The notes under the pieces were generated by a model. It ran no database searches. It was not told where the DNA came from and worked only from the letters and a program-made list of their open reading frames with translations. Of a DNA stretch of 64,000 nt, positions 45,130 to 53,093 are shown in pieces. Numbering within the stretch: the first letter of the stretch is position 1; each line of letters starts with the position of its first letter. The DNA lies in contig DATJCX010000069.1 of the NCBI GenBank assembly GCA_035497735.1, forward strand, positions 1 through 64,000, in the 5' to 3' direction. The position numbers and the translations under genes were made by a program. This DNA comes from Brumimicrobium sp035497735. Its GTDB lineage: Bacteria; Bacteroidota; Bacteroidia; Flavobacteriales_D; Crocinitomicaceae.

Positions 45130-45173
45130 CAACCATAAGTCATATTCTATTTATGACAATATTGTGACATTTG
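45130..45173 (+). promoter_or_regulatory. ccoS promoter with conserved half of the FNR-like operator
   Basis: CATAAGTCAT (45134-45143) matches the right part of the ccoI operator (CATTAGTCAT) at 9 of 10 positions; the left half is not conserved. GACATTTG (45166-45173; 7 of 8 to TAnnTTTG) lies exactly the same 29.5 bp downstream of the operator centre as at ccoI. No -33 TTTG is present. Expected transcription would begin only 1-2 bases before the ATG at 45178. A separate GTCAT/ATGAC pair (45139-45157) overlaps it. Confidence 0.6.
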
Positions 45174-45177
45174 TACT

Positions 45178-45417
45178 ATGGGAATTATATATGTAATGTT
45201 GTTCGTCAGTTTGCTTATTGCAATGCTATTTTTAGGAGCTTATTTATGGGCAACTAAGAGTGGTCAATTTGATGACGACTATACACCGTCGGTTAGAATG
45301 CTATTTGATGACGGAGTTATAAAAAAAGAGGAAGAAAAATTAGAAGAAGCTATAATATCAAAAGAAGTTAAAAAATCAATAAAATCAAAAGAACAGAATG
45401 GAAGTAGAGAAGTTTAG
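45178..45417 (+). CDS. ccoS: cbb3-type cytochrome oxidase assembly protein CcoS
   Basis: 79 aa. One N-terminal membrane helix (IIYVMLFVSLLIAMLFLGAYLW) followed by KSGQFDD, the CcoS signature, and a charged cytoplasmic tail. CcoS is needed to insert heme and copper cofactors into the oxidase. Its last 20 bases overlap the ccoNO start, so the two are translationally coupled. Confidence 0.93.
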   Translation: MGIIYVMLFVSLLIAMLFLGAYLWATKSGQFDDDYTPSVRMLFDDGVIKKEEEKLEEAIISKEVKKSIKSKEQNGSREV

Positions 45418-47575
45418 TTACGATAATAAAATCGTAAAGAATTTTGCTTATGCCACCATAATATGGGGTATTATCGGGATGTTAGTTGGGCTTATCGCGG
45501 CTTTACAATTGGCATTCCCCGAATTTTTTAATGATTACTTAAGTTTAAGTTGGCTATCCTTTGGAAGGATTCGTCCACTTCACACCAACGCAGTAATCTT
45601 CGCCTTTGTTGGTAACGGTATCTTTACCGGAGTTTATTATTCACTTCAGCGTTTATTGAAAGCTAGAATGTGGAGTGATAAATTAAGCTGGTTAAATTTC
45701 TGGGGTTGGCAAGCAATTATTGTTGCGGCAGTAATTACTTTACCAATGGGTATTACAACTTCCAAAGAATACGCTGAGCTAGAATGGTGGATTGACATCA
45801 TGATTGCTGTCGTATGGGTTTCTTGGGGGTGGAACATGTTTGGTACCATCCTAAACAGAAGAGTAAAGCACTTATATGTTGCTATCTGGTTCTATATCGG
45901 AACATTCGTTACAGTAGCAATGCTACATATTTTCAACTCATTAGCAATTCCTGTGAGCTTCACTAAAGGATACACCATTTATTCAGGGGTACAGGATGCT
46001 TTAGTTCAGTGGTGGTACGGACACAACGCTGTGGCGTTCTTCTTAACTACACCGTACTTAGGATTGATGTACTACTTCGTGCCTAAGGCTGCGAATAGAC
46101 CAGTTTACTCGTACAGATTATCAATTATCCACTTCTGGGCATTGATTTTCCTATACATTTGGGCTGGACCTCACCACTTATTATATTCTTCACTACCAGA
46201 TTGGGCACAAACTTTAGGAGTTGTATTCTCTGTTATGTTGGTGGCACCATCATGGGGAGGAATGTTGAATGGATTGTTGACATTAAGAGGAGCTTGGGAC
46301 AGAGTTCGTGATGATGTAACATTGAAGTTCATGGTAGTAGCTTTAACTGCTTACGGTATGGCTACTTTCGAGGGTCCACTACTATCCTTGAAAAACGTAA
46401 ATATCTTATCACACTTTACTGACTGGACTGTTGCACACGTGCACGTTGGAGGACTTGGTTGGAACGGAATGTTAACATTCGGTATGCTATACTGGTTGTT
46501 CCCAAAATTATTCCGTACTGAACTATACTCTAAGAAATTGGCGAACCAGCACTTCTGGATTGCGACGTTAGGTATCTTATTATACGCTATTCCAATTTAT
46601 ATTGCTGGATTCATGCAAGGTTTGATGTGGCAAGAGTTTAACCCAGACGGAACATTAGTTCACGGAGAATTCGTTAAAACTGTGGTTGATTTAAAACCAT
46701 ACTACATGATGCGTTCATTAGGAGGATTAATCTACTTGATTGGAGCGGTTATGATGTTCTATAACTTATTCAAAACTGCAAAAGGAGGTTCATTGTTAGC
46801 AAACGAAGAAGCGGAAGCACCATCTTTAGTTACTGTTATGAATGTTAAAGAAAAAGAAGGATGGCACAAAAGATTAGAAAGAAAGCCTATCAAATTCTTA
46901 GTATGGAGTATCATCGTTGTTGCGATTGGAGGTATTGTGGAAATTATTCCTACGATATTTGTTAAGAGTAACATTCCCACAATAGCGAGTGTTAAACCTT
47001 ACACTCCGCTAGAATTAGAAGGTCGTGATATCTACGTTTCTGAAGGTTGTTACACATGTCACTCGCAAATGATTCGTCCACTGCGATTTGAGACAGCACG
47101 TTATGGTGAGTACTCAAAAGCTGGGGAATTCGTTTATGACCACCCATTCCAATGGGGTTCTAAGAGAACTGGTCCAGACTTGGCGCGTGAAGGAGGATTG
47201 AGAAGCCACTACTGGCACTTCCAGCACATGTTACGTCCAAAAGAAGTAACACCAGGTTCTATCATGCCAGCTTACCCATGGTTGATTAGAGACGACTTGA
47301 ATACTAAGTATACAAGAAAGAAAATTACAGTAATGCAAACGCTTGGAGTTCCTTATGAAAAAGGATTCGAAGATGAAGCAGTAGCAAACTTGCAGGCGCA
47401 AGCTCATGGTATCGCTGTTGAATTAATTGAGGATATCTATATGAAATTGCCGAAAGAAGTTCAAGCGAGCTACGATAAAGAAGCTGAGATCGCTAAAATG
47501 GAGAAGAAACAAATAGTCGCGTTAATTGCATACCTACAAAGATTAGGTACGGATATTAAAGGTGAAAACAACTAA
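45398..47575 (+). CDS. ccoNO: cbb3-type cytochrome c oxidase subunits I and II fused (CcoN-CcoO)
   Basis: 725 aa. Residues 1 to about 490 are CcoN: 12 or more helices with heme and Cu(B) His ligands in RPLHTNAV, WYGHNAVAF, GPHHLLY and AHVHVGGLGWNG. Residues about 500-725 are CcoO: one helix (VWSIIVVAIGGIVEIIPTIF) and a mono-heme c domain with CYTCH at 551-555 and MRPKEVTPGSIMPAYPW for the axial Met. The fusion is a known Bacteroidota arrangement. It reduces O2 with high affinity and pumps protons in the inner membrane. Confidence 0.96.
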   Translation: MEVEKFSYDNKIVKNFAYATIIWGIIGMLVGLIAALQLAFPEFFNDYLSLSWLSFGRIRPLHTNAVIFAFVGNGIFTGVYYSLQRLLKARMWSDKLSWLNFWGWQAIIVAAVITLPMGITTSKEYAELEWWIDIMIAVVWVSWGWNMFGTILNRRVKHLYVAIWFYIGTFVTVAMLHIFNSLAIPVSFTKGYTIYSGVQDALVQWWYGHNAVAFFLTTPYLGLMYYFVPKAANRPVYSYRLSIIHFWALIFLYIWAGPHHLLYSSLPDWAQTLGVVFSVMLVAPSWGGMLNGLLTLRGAWDRVRDDVTLKFMVVALTAYGMATFEGPLLSLKNVNILSHFTDWTVAHVHVGGLGWNGMLTFGMLYWLFPKLFRTELYSKKLANQHFWIATLGILLYAIPIYIAGFMQGLMWQEFNPDGTLVHGEFVKTVVDLKPYYMMRSLGGLIYLIGAVMMFYNLFKTAKGGSLLANEEAEAPSLVTVMNVKEKEGWHKRLERKPIKFLVWSIIVVAIGGIVEIIPTIFVKSNIPTIASVKPYTPLELEGRDIYVSEGCYTCHSQMIRPLRFETARYGEYSKAGEFVYDHPFQWGSKRTGPDLAREGGLRSHYWHFQHMLRPKEVTPGSIMPAYPWLIRDDLNTKYTRKKITVMQTLGVPYEKGFEDEAVANLQAQAHGIAVELIEDIYMKLPKEVQASYDKEAEIAKMEKKQIVALIAYLQRLGTDIKGENN

Positions 47576-47586
47576 GGAAAATAATT

Positions 47587-47808
47587 ATGTTAAGATTTAT
47601 CAAACAAAATTTAGACACAATGACGGGAGTAGAAATATTCCCAATCATTGCCCTGTTGCTTTTCGGTTCTTTGGCAATTATTATTACGATTAGAGTAATT
47701 AGAATGTCGAAAAATGAAGTGACGGAACTAGGTGATTACCCATTAGATGATGGAGTAATTGATGTTTCTTCGGGACAAGTGAATAATGTAGAAAACAATA
47801 TTGAATAG
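47587..47808 (+). CDS. CcoQ-like small cbb3 oxidase subunit
   Basis: 73 aa. One membrane helix (VEIFPIIALLLFGSLAIIITIRVI), then an acidic tail ending GDYPLDDG, which resembles the FixQ/CcoQ 'plus Lys/Asp' layout. The match is by position and topology rather than a strong motif. It is placed between ccoNO (11-bp gap) and ccoP (4-bp gap), the normal ccoQ position. Confidence 0.75.
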   Translation: MLRFIKQNLDTMTGVEIFPIIALLLFGSLAIIITIRVIRMSKNEVTELGDYPLDDGVIDVSSGQVNNVENNIE

Positions 47809-47812
47809 TACT

Positions 47813-48907
47813 ATGAAAGCAAAATATTTTTTAACAATTACAGCAATGAGCTTTTTTTCTGTCGCAAGCTACGCACAGGAAACAGCACAGGTGGTAATCG
47901 TTCCGGATTACGACAAGAACTTTAAGTTATTTATGGGAATGACTGCTTTACTGATAGTGTTGTTATTAGCGATTTATATCGTAGCAAAAAGTATTAGTAA
48001 CTTAACAGGTTCGGATAAATATAAGGCAAAACTTTTAGCTAAAAGTGAGGCGGATTCAAAAGCGGGAGGAACAAGCGCAATGGCAATTGTTCTGCTTGTT
48101 GGGATGCTTCTTTTTGGAAGTAATGCGATGGCATTATCTTTCACTCCGGGAACAGGTGGCCCATGGTTAAAAGTAGAGAATGCTGATTTAATCTGGATGC
48201 TTTTTATCAATCTAGCTTTAGTAGGAATGTATTTCTACATGAAAAGTGTGATGAACCAATTAATTGAAAATACACTTCCTAAAGCAGAAATAGCGGCAAA
48301 ACAAGAAGCGAAAAATTCTTGGTTTAAAATCAATAAGATTTTAACAGACGTAGTTCCTATTGAGGAAGAAGAGTCGATTATCATGGATCATGAGTTTGAC
48401 GGAATTCGTGAGTTGGACAACAATTTGCCACCATGGTGGGTTGCTTTGTTCTGGATAACGATTATTTTCTCTATTGGATATGTATTGCATTATCACGTAT
48501 TCAAAACAGGAGATCTTCAAATTGCAGAATATGAAAAAGCAATGGAAGAGTCAGAAAAAAAGGTGCAGGAATACCTAACGCTAAACGCCATGAATGTGGA
48601 CGAAAATACAGCAACGGTTATGACTGAATCAAGTGACTTGTCAGCAGGTAAAATATTGTACAATGATAACTGTGTTGTTTGTCATAAAGCAAACGGTGAA
48701 GGAGATATTGGACCTAACTTAACAGACGATTACTGGTTGTACTCAAATGATATTAAGGACATATTTAAAGTGATTAAAAGCGGAACATCTAAGGGAATGC
48801 CTGAACATGGTTCAAGATTCAATCCAATTCAAATTCAGCAGGTATCTTCTTATATTCTAACGCTAGAATATGCAGAAGGTAAAGAACCTGAAGGAGAAAA
48901 AATGTAG
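47813..48907 (+). CDS. ccoP: cbb3-type cytochrome oxidase subunit III CcoP, mono-heme
   Basis: 364 aa from the ATG at 47813 (a TTG at 47801 lies inside the ccoQ-like gene). A signal-like helix ends ASYA with Gln next, then three membrane segments. IRELDNNLPPWWVALFWIT is the CcoP N-domain signature. The c-type domain has only one heme site, CVVCH at 287-291, with MPEHGSRF supplying a candidate axial Met; proteobacterial CcoP has two. It passes electrons from a soluble donor to the CcoO heme. Confidence 0.92.
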   Translation: MKAKYFLTITAMSFFSVASYAQETAQVVIVPDYDKNFKLFMGMTALLIVLLLAIYIVAKSISNLTGSDKYKAKLLAKSEADSKAGGTSAMAIVLLVGMLLFGSNAMALSFTPGTGGPWLKVENADLIWMLFINLALVGMYFYMKSVMNQLIENTLPKAEIAAKQEAKNSWFKINKILTDVVPIEEEESIIMDHEFDGIRELDNNLPPWWVALFWITIIFSIGYVLHYHVFKTGDLQIAEYEKAMEESEKKVQEYLTLNAMNVDENTATVMTESSDLSAGKILYNDNCVVCHKANGEGDIGPNLTDDYWLYSNDIKDIFKVIKSGTSKGMPEHGSRFNPIQIQQVSSYILTLEYAEGKEPEGEKM

Positions 48908-48916
48908 GATGGAAAA

Positions 48917-48968
48917 ACCTAACGCTCAATCCTAACTTTAAAAAGCTAGGATTGGCGTTTAAAAAAAC
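48917..48968 (+). other. Hairpin between ccoP and ccoG
   Basis: AACGC..AATCCTA (48921-48934) pairs with TAGGATT..GCGTT (48947-48959). It is followed by an A-run rather than a T-run on plus, so it looks like an mRNA processing or stability element more than a plain terminator. Confidence 0.55.
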
Positions 48969-48976
48969 GTGGTGTT

Positions 48977-50383
48977 ATGATGGAAGATGAAGAAGAATTC
49001 AGAAATCGAATCTCAACAGTCGATGAATCTGGAAAGAGAGTATGGGTTTATCCAAAAAAACCAAAAGGTAAGTTTACGAATTACAGAAAAATAGTGGCCT
49101 ATAGTTTATTGGCTATATTGTTTATATTACCTTTTATCAAACTTCATGGTGAGCCTTTAATTATGCTTAACATTATAGAAAGGAAGTTTGTTATTTTTGG
49201 TTTCATCTTCTGGCCACAAGATTTATACATCTTCGCCTTGGCGATGATTATATCAGTGGTTTTTGTTATTTTCTTCACCATTATTTTTGGGCGGTTGTTC
49301 TGTGGATGGGTCTGTCCGCAAACGATCTTTATGGAATTTGTATTTAGGCAAGTTGAATATTGGATAGACGGGGACTTTAAACATCAGCGAAAGTTGAAAG
49401 AAGGACCGTGGACCAAAGAAAAGATTTTTAAACGTTTACTCAAGCATTCTATTTTTATACTGATTGCCGTTGTAACTGCAAATATCTTTCTTGCTTATAT
49501 CATTGGAATTGATGAACTAAAAAACATTATCACCGATCCGATTCAAACGCATCTAGGTGGCTTTATTGCCATGATTTTATTCTCTGGTGCTTTCTATATG
49601 GTTTTCTCATTGTTAAGAGAACAAGTTTGTACCACAATTTGTCCTTATGGTCGTCTTCAAGGGGTCTTATTAGATGAAAACTCAATGGTTATTGCGTATG
49701 ACTATGCAAGAGGAGAAAGAACTGAAGGAAGAGCGAAGTTTAGAAAAAATGAAAATAGAGAAGAATTAGGAAAGGGCGATTGTATTGACTGTTATCAATG
49801 TGTGAACGTTTGTCCTACAGGAATTGATATTAGAAATGGAACACAGTTAGAATGTATAAACTGTACTGCTTGTATAGATGCTTGTGATGACATGATGTTA
49901 GGAGTAGGATTGCCAAAGGGTCTAATCCGTTTTGCTTCTGAGAAAAACATTAAGGAAAAAGAACCTTTCAAATTTACCACAAGAGTAAAAGCTTATTCAG
50001 CCTTGTTGATGGTTTTGATAATTGTTTTGACAGCTCTTTTAATAACAAGAAGTGACTTCGACTCAAAGATTACGCGTCAAAGAGGAACAACTTTTATGAT
50101 TACACAAGATGGTCAGGTGAGTAATATATTTGAAATTTATCTTCTAAATAAAACAAGAATTGACTATGACATTACCCTAGAATTGGAGGGTAATCATGGT
50201 ACGATAGAAACAGTAGCTCATGACATTCATTTGAAGGCTGAAGAGCAGTTAAAAGAAAGGTTTGTCGTTAAAATCCCTTATGCTGAAACAAAATCATCTG
50301 AGAAGTTGTTAATCAATGTGTACGGTAACGGTAAAAAAATTCAAACGGTAAAAACTAAGTTCTTAGGACCTATCGTTTTATAA
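48977..50383 (+). CDS. ccoG: cbb3 oxidase accessory protein CcoG (4Fe-4S)
   Basis: 468 aa. About five membrane helices; FGRLFCGWVCPQTIFMEFVFR and EQVCTTICPYGRLQGVL are the CcoG/RdxA/FixG signatures. A double 4Fe-4S ferredoxin motif (CIDCYQCVNVCPTGID ... CINCTACIDACDD) follows. The C-terminal 100 residues form an Ig-like periplasmic domain. It reduces Cu2+ to Cu+ for oxidase assembly. It begins 70 bp after ccoP across the hairpin. Confidence 0.95.
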   Translation: MMEDEEEFRNRISTVDESGKRVWVYPKKPKGKFTNYRKIVAYSLLAILFILPFIKLHGEPLIMLNIIERKFVIFGFIFWPQDLYIFALAMIISVVFVIFFTIIFGRLFCGWVCPQTIFMEFVFRQVEYWIDGDFKHQRKLKEGPWTKEKIFKRLLKHSIFILIAVVTANIFLAYIIGIDELKNIITDPIQTHLGGFIAMILFSGAFYMVFSLLREQVCTTICPYGRLQGVLLDENSMVIAYDYARGERTEGRAKFRKNENREELGKGDCIDCYQCVNVCPTGIDIRNGTQLECINCTACIDACDDMMLGVGLPKGLIRFASEKNIKEKEPFKFTTRVKAYSALLMVLIIVLTALLITRSDFDSKITRQRGTTFMITQDGQVSNIFEIYLLNKTRIDYDITLELEGNHGTIETVAHDIHLKAEEQLKERFVVKIPYAETKSSEKLLINVYGNGKKIQTVKTKFLGPIVL

Positions 50384-50393
50384 AAATATTAAT

Positions 50394-50816
50394 ATGAATT
50401 GGGGAAAAGGAATTGCGATTACATTGGGTATGTTTATGGTGTTTATCATTATTTTGACAGCTATTAAAATTAGTAAAGTCAATGATCTAGAACACGAGAA
50501 CTACTACGATAGAGAAATCGCATATGAGTCGGAAATTCAAGCGCAAAGAAATGCTAAGAGTCTAGGCTTAATTGAAATTTCGGATGAAGATGAAGAGTTT
50601 TTAATTCTACGACTTCCAGAAGGTGTAGAAATTAAAAGAGTAGAAATTATCCTTTTACGTCTAAGCGACAAGTCGTTGGATAGAGAATATGTTTTTGAAA
50701 ATACACAAACGATTCTTATTCCCAAAAAAGAGTTAGTAAATGGTTTGTATAAATTAGATGTTCTTTACCAAATCGATAATGAAAGTTGCTTGATAAGGAG
50801 AGATGTGATGATTTAA
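50394..50816 (+). CDS. fixH: FixH family protein
   Basis: 140 aa. The N-terminal helix WGKGIAITLGMFMVFIIILT, then VNDLEHENYYDREIAYE, the typical FixH linker, and a periplasmic beta domain. FixH is needed for cbb3 assembly, probably with CcoI in copper delivery. It is located between ccoG (10-bp gap) and the SafE-like gene (4-bp gap). Confidence 0.88.
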   Translation: MNWGKGIAITLGMFMVFIIILTAIKISKVNDLEHENYYDREIAYESEIQAQRNAKSLGLIEISDEDEEFLILRLPEGVEIKRVEIILLRLSDKSLDREYVFENTQTILIPKKELVNGLYKLDVLYQIDNESCLIRRDVMI

Positions 50817-50820
50817 AATT

Positions 50821-51570
50821 ATGTGGACAGTTTATTTTGGCGCTTTAATTCTCGGACTAAGTTCCTCATTGCATTGTCTCGGAATGTGTGGGCCACTTGT
50901 TATGGCTGTTCCTGTAAAATCAAAAAACAAATGGAGTAAAGCATTTGGAATTACACAATATCATATAGGGAAAACCTTTACCTACGCAGTTCTAGGACTA
51001 ATGATTGGCTTTGTTGGACTAAGCGTTCAAACAATAAAGTGGATGCAAATCCTATCTGTTGTTAGTGGAGTACTCATCGTTTTCTTTGCGTGGGAGAAGT
51101 TTATCAAATTGCCATTAGGAAACAAAATACAGCAGAAATTCACCCACTATGCCGGACGTTCATTGCGCACCTTGTTTCAGTCTAATTTACCATTCAAACC
51201 TTTATTTTTTGGAATGATTAATGGCTTGTTGCCATGTGGTTTGGTTTACATCGCTTTAGTGAATAGTTTATTAGCTGGTGGACCATTGTCCTCTGCCATG
51301 GCGATGGTATTCTTTGGTTTGGGAACAGTTCCGATTTTAACTTTAGCCAAAACATTATCTACTAAAATTAAAATCAATTCTACTTGGATAACGCCTGTAT
51401 TAATCACCATGGTTGGTTTGATGATTATTTTCCGTGGCTTGAATCTTGGCATTCCAATGATAAGTCCTAAAATGGAAACTAACATAATTGAGAATGAAGA
51501 CGGAACGATAGAAGAGAAGGCAGTAGTTGAATGTTGCAGTACAAAAGAAGAATGCGAAGAAGTAGAATAA
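50821..51570 (+). CDS. SafE/TauE-like membrane protein (CcoH-type)
   Basis: 249 aa with six membrane helices. The start LILGLSSSLHCLGMCGPLV carries HCxxMCG, and NGLLPCGLVYIAL is its counterpart in the second half; the Cys-Met-Cys positions suggest copper handling. This 'heavy-metal transport family' version of SafE is always found at the end of cbb3 clusters. The C-terminal tail ends CCSTKEECEEVE, an acidic, Cys-rich end that could bind metal. Last structural gene of the island. Confidence 0.85.
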   Translation: MWTVYFGALILGLSSSLHCLGMCGPLVMAVPVKSKNKWSKAFGITQYHIGKTFTYAVLGLMIGFVGLSVQTIKWMQILSVVSGVLIVFFAWEKFIKLPLGNKIQQKFTHYAGRSLRTLFQSNLPFKPLFFGMINGLLPCGLVYIALVNSLLAGGPLSSAMAMVFFGLGTVPILTLAKTLSTKIKINSTWITPVLITMVGLMIIFRGLNLGIPMISPKMETNIIENEDGTIEEKAVVECCSTKEECEEVE

Positions 51571-51688
51571 CACATTCCTTATATTCCCTCTTTTACTAAT
51601 TCTTTATTTCCTGCATAGCAGTCAATAATACATGTATTTAGGTCCAATACATATTCTATGTTTTGTTTTTAATTGACTTTTATCATTG

Positions 51689-51696
51689 TATTTTTG
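51689..51696 (+). promoter_or_regulatory. -7 element (TATTTTTG) of the Crp/Fnr gene
   Basis: An exact TAnnTTTG with a leader of about 36 nt. TTGAC-TTTT-ATCAT (51673-51686), an FNR-like imperfect palindrome, lies between -33 and -7, where binding would repress rather than activate. The 165-bp gap holds no gene. Confidence 0.5.
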
Positions 51697-51735
51697 AAAA
51701 TGTTTTATATGTTTATCTTTAAAAAGCAATAATTG

Positions 51736-52425
51736 ATGCTGAATAGACCTCAAGACACTATAAATAATGAAGGAAATAATTTGAATGGAAACTCATTGTT
51801 TTACCTTTTGCATTCCGATGATGCACTAAGAATAAAGAATGAGAAAGCTACTTCATTTTACAAGAAAAATCAACCGTTATTTATCGAAGGGTCTTACCCT
51901 CGTGGAGTTTTTTGTATTATATCAGGTAAAGTAAAAGTATTCTCAACTGGTGAAACAGGGAAGGAGCAAATTATACGTATAGCAGGAGCTGGTGACGTTG
52001 TTGGTTTTAGAGCTTTATTTAGTGAAGAACCTTATAGACTATCAGCAACAACCTTAGAGGAAAGCAGTATTTTCTTTATTAAAATAGAAGATTTTTTAGA
52101 ATTAGTACATTCACAACCAGAGTTGCTCCAAGCAGTTTTGAGAGAATTATCAAAAGAGTCTGGGGAGAGAGCCGATTTTATCAAGGCAATGGCTCAGAAA
52201 ACAGTGAGAGAAAGATTGGCAATTGTCTTATTAGTTCTGGAAAGCATCTACAAAGATGACCTAATCAATCTTTCTAGAGAAGACTTGGCCAATTTTGTTG
52301 GAACAGCTACAGAAACATTGATTCGCTTATTAAAAGACTTCAAAGATGAAAACCTAATTGAAGTTCAAGGAAGAAAAATCAAACTAATTGATGTCGACAG
52401 AATCTATCAAGAATCCGGCTACTAA
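51736..52425 (+). CDS. Crp/Fnr family transcriptional regulator
   Basis: 229 aa from the ATG at 51736; the TTG directly before it is an alternative. Cyclic-nucleotide-binding-like N-domain (FIEGSYPRGVFCIISGKVKVF ... GAGDVVGFRALFSEE), a long dimer helix, and a winged HTH (LSREDLANFVGTATETLIRL). The recognition helix keeps Glu193 and Arg197 of the FNR-type E..(S)R pattern (ETLIR, where FNR has ETISR). The only Cys is Cys60, so there is no N-terminal Fe-S cluster. It closes the cbb3 island and is the obvious candidate for its regulator. Confidence 0.9.
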   Translation: MLNRPQDTINNEGNNLNGNSLFYLLHSDDALRIKNEKATSFYKKNQPLFIEGSYPRGVFCIISGKVKVFSTGETGKEQIIRIAGAGDVVGFRALFSEEPYRLSATTLEESSIFFIKIEDFLELVHSQPELLQAVLRELSKESGERADFIKAMAQKTVRERLAIVLLVLESIYKDDLINLSREDLANFVGTATETLIRLLKDFKDENLIEVQGRKIKLIDVDRIYQESGY

Positions 52426-52509
52426 TCAAGTTAAATATTGCTTTTCTAAGCAGTAAATGACTGTTTTATTGCTACTTTTCTTGTAATTAATCAGCATTGT
52501 TATATTCAT

Positions 52510-52517
52510 TATTTTTG
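52510..52517 (+). promoter_or_regulatory. -7 element (TATTTTTG) of the marR-fadN-fadA operon
   Basis: An exact TAnnTTTG; the leader to the MarR ATG is about 110 nt and contains the palindromes at 52556-52589. Confidence 0.55.
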
Positions 52518-52555
52518 TGTAAATTTACTGTAATGAAATGCCTTTATAGCTCATT

Positions 52556-52589
52556 ATAAAATAATAGGAGAATAATTTTATGGAAAATT
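52556..52589 (+). promoter_or_regulatory. Overlapping palindromes in the MarR leader
   Basis: AATTTT-ATGG-AAAATT (52574-52589) and ATAAAAT...ATTTTAT (52556-52562 with 52575-52581). They are AT-rich and lie just downstream of the promoter, where a MarR dimer could block transcription. An autoregulatory operator is inferred. Confidence 0.4.
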
Positions 52590-52634
52590 GTTGTGCATGC
52601 TTAATAAATTTCTTACCTTTATCCCTATTGAATT

Positions 52635-53078
52635 ATGATGAAGAAAGATGAATATATAGATTTTTACGTACGCCACTCTTGGCATAAGATTTCGCGTATG
52701 TATAATCAAAAGGCAAAGGAACATGGTCTGACGATGTCTATAGGTTTTATTCTATTAATCGTAGATAAGGAAGGTACGCCAAGTACTCAGCTCGGTCCGC
52801 GTATGGGAATGGAGCCAACAAGTTTGTCGCGAACGCTTAAAACGATGGAGAGCAAAGGCTACATCTACCGTCAAGTAGATAAAGACGACAAGCGAAAAGT
52901 ACTGATATATTTAACTTCAGCTGGTTTAGACTTAAGACGAGAAGTCAGAAAAGTAGTCAAAGAATTTAATAAAAACTTAATAAAAAAAATACCTCGTAAA
53001 AAATTAGAAGTCTTCTTTGAAGTGATGAACAGTGTTGACGATTACGTCGAAGGAGAATTAAATAATATTATGAATTAA
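52635..53078 (+). CDS. MarR family transcriptional regulator
   Basis: 147 aa. Winged helix with LGPRMGMEPTSLSRTLKTMESKGYI as recognition helix and RQVDKDDKRKVLIYLT as the wing, the normal MarR layout. Ligands of similar regulators near beta-oxidation genes are acyl-CoAs or fatty acids. It starts the operon: the FadN-like gene begins 15 bases later. Confidence 0.92.
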   Translation: MMKKDEYIDFYVRHSWHKISRMYNQKAKEHGLTMSIGFILLIVDKEGTPSTQLGPRMGMEPTSLSRTLKTMESKGYIYRQVDKDDKRKVLIYLTSAGLDLRREVRKVVKEFNKNLIKKIPRKKLEVFFEVMNSVDDYVEGELNNIMN

Positions 53079-53093
53079 ATTATATTTCACATT

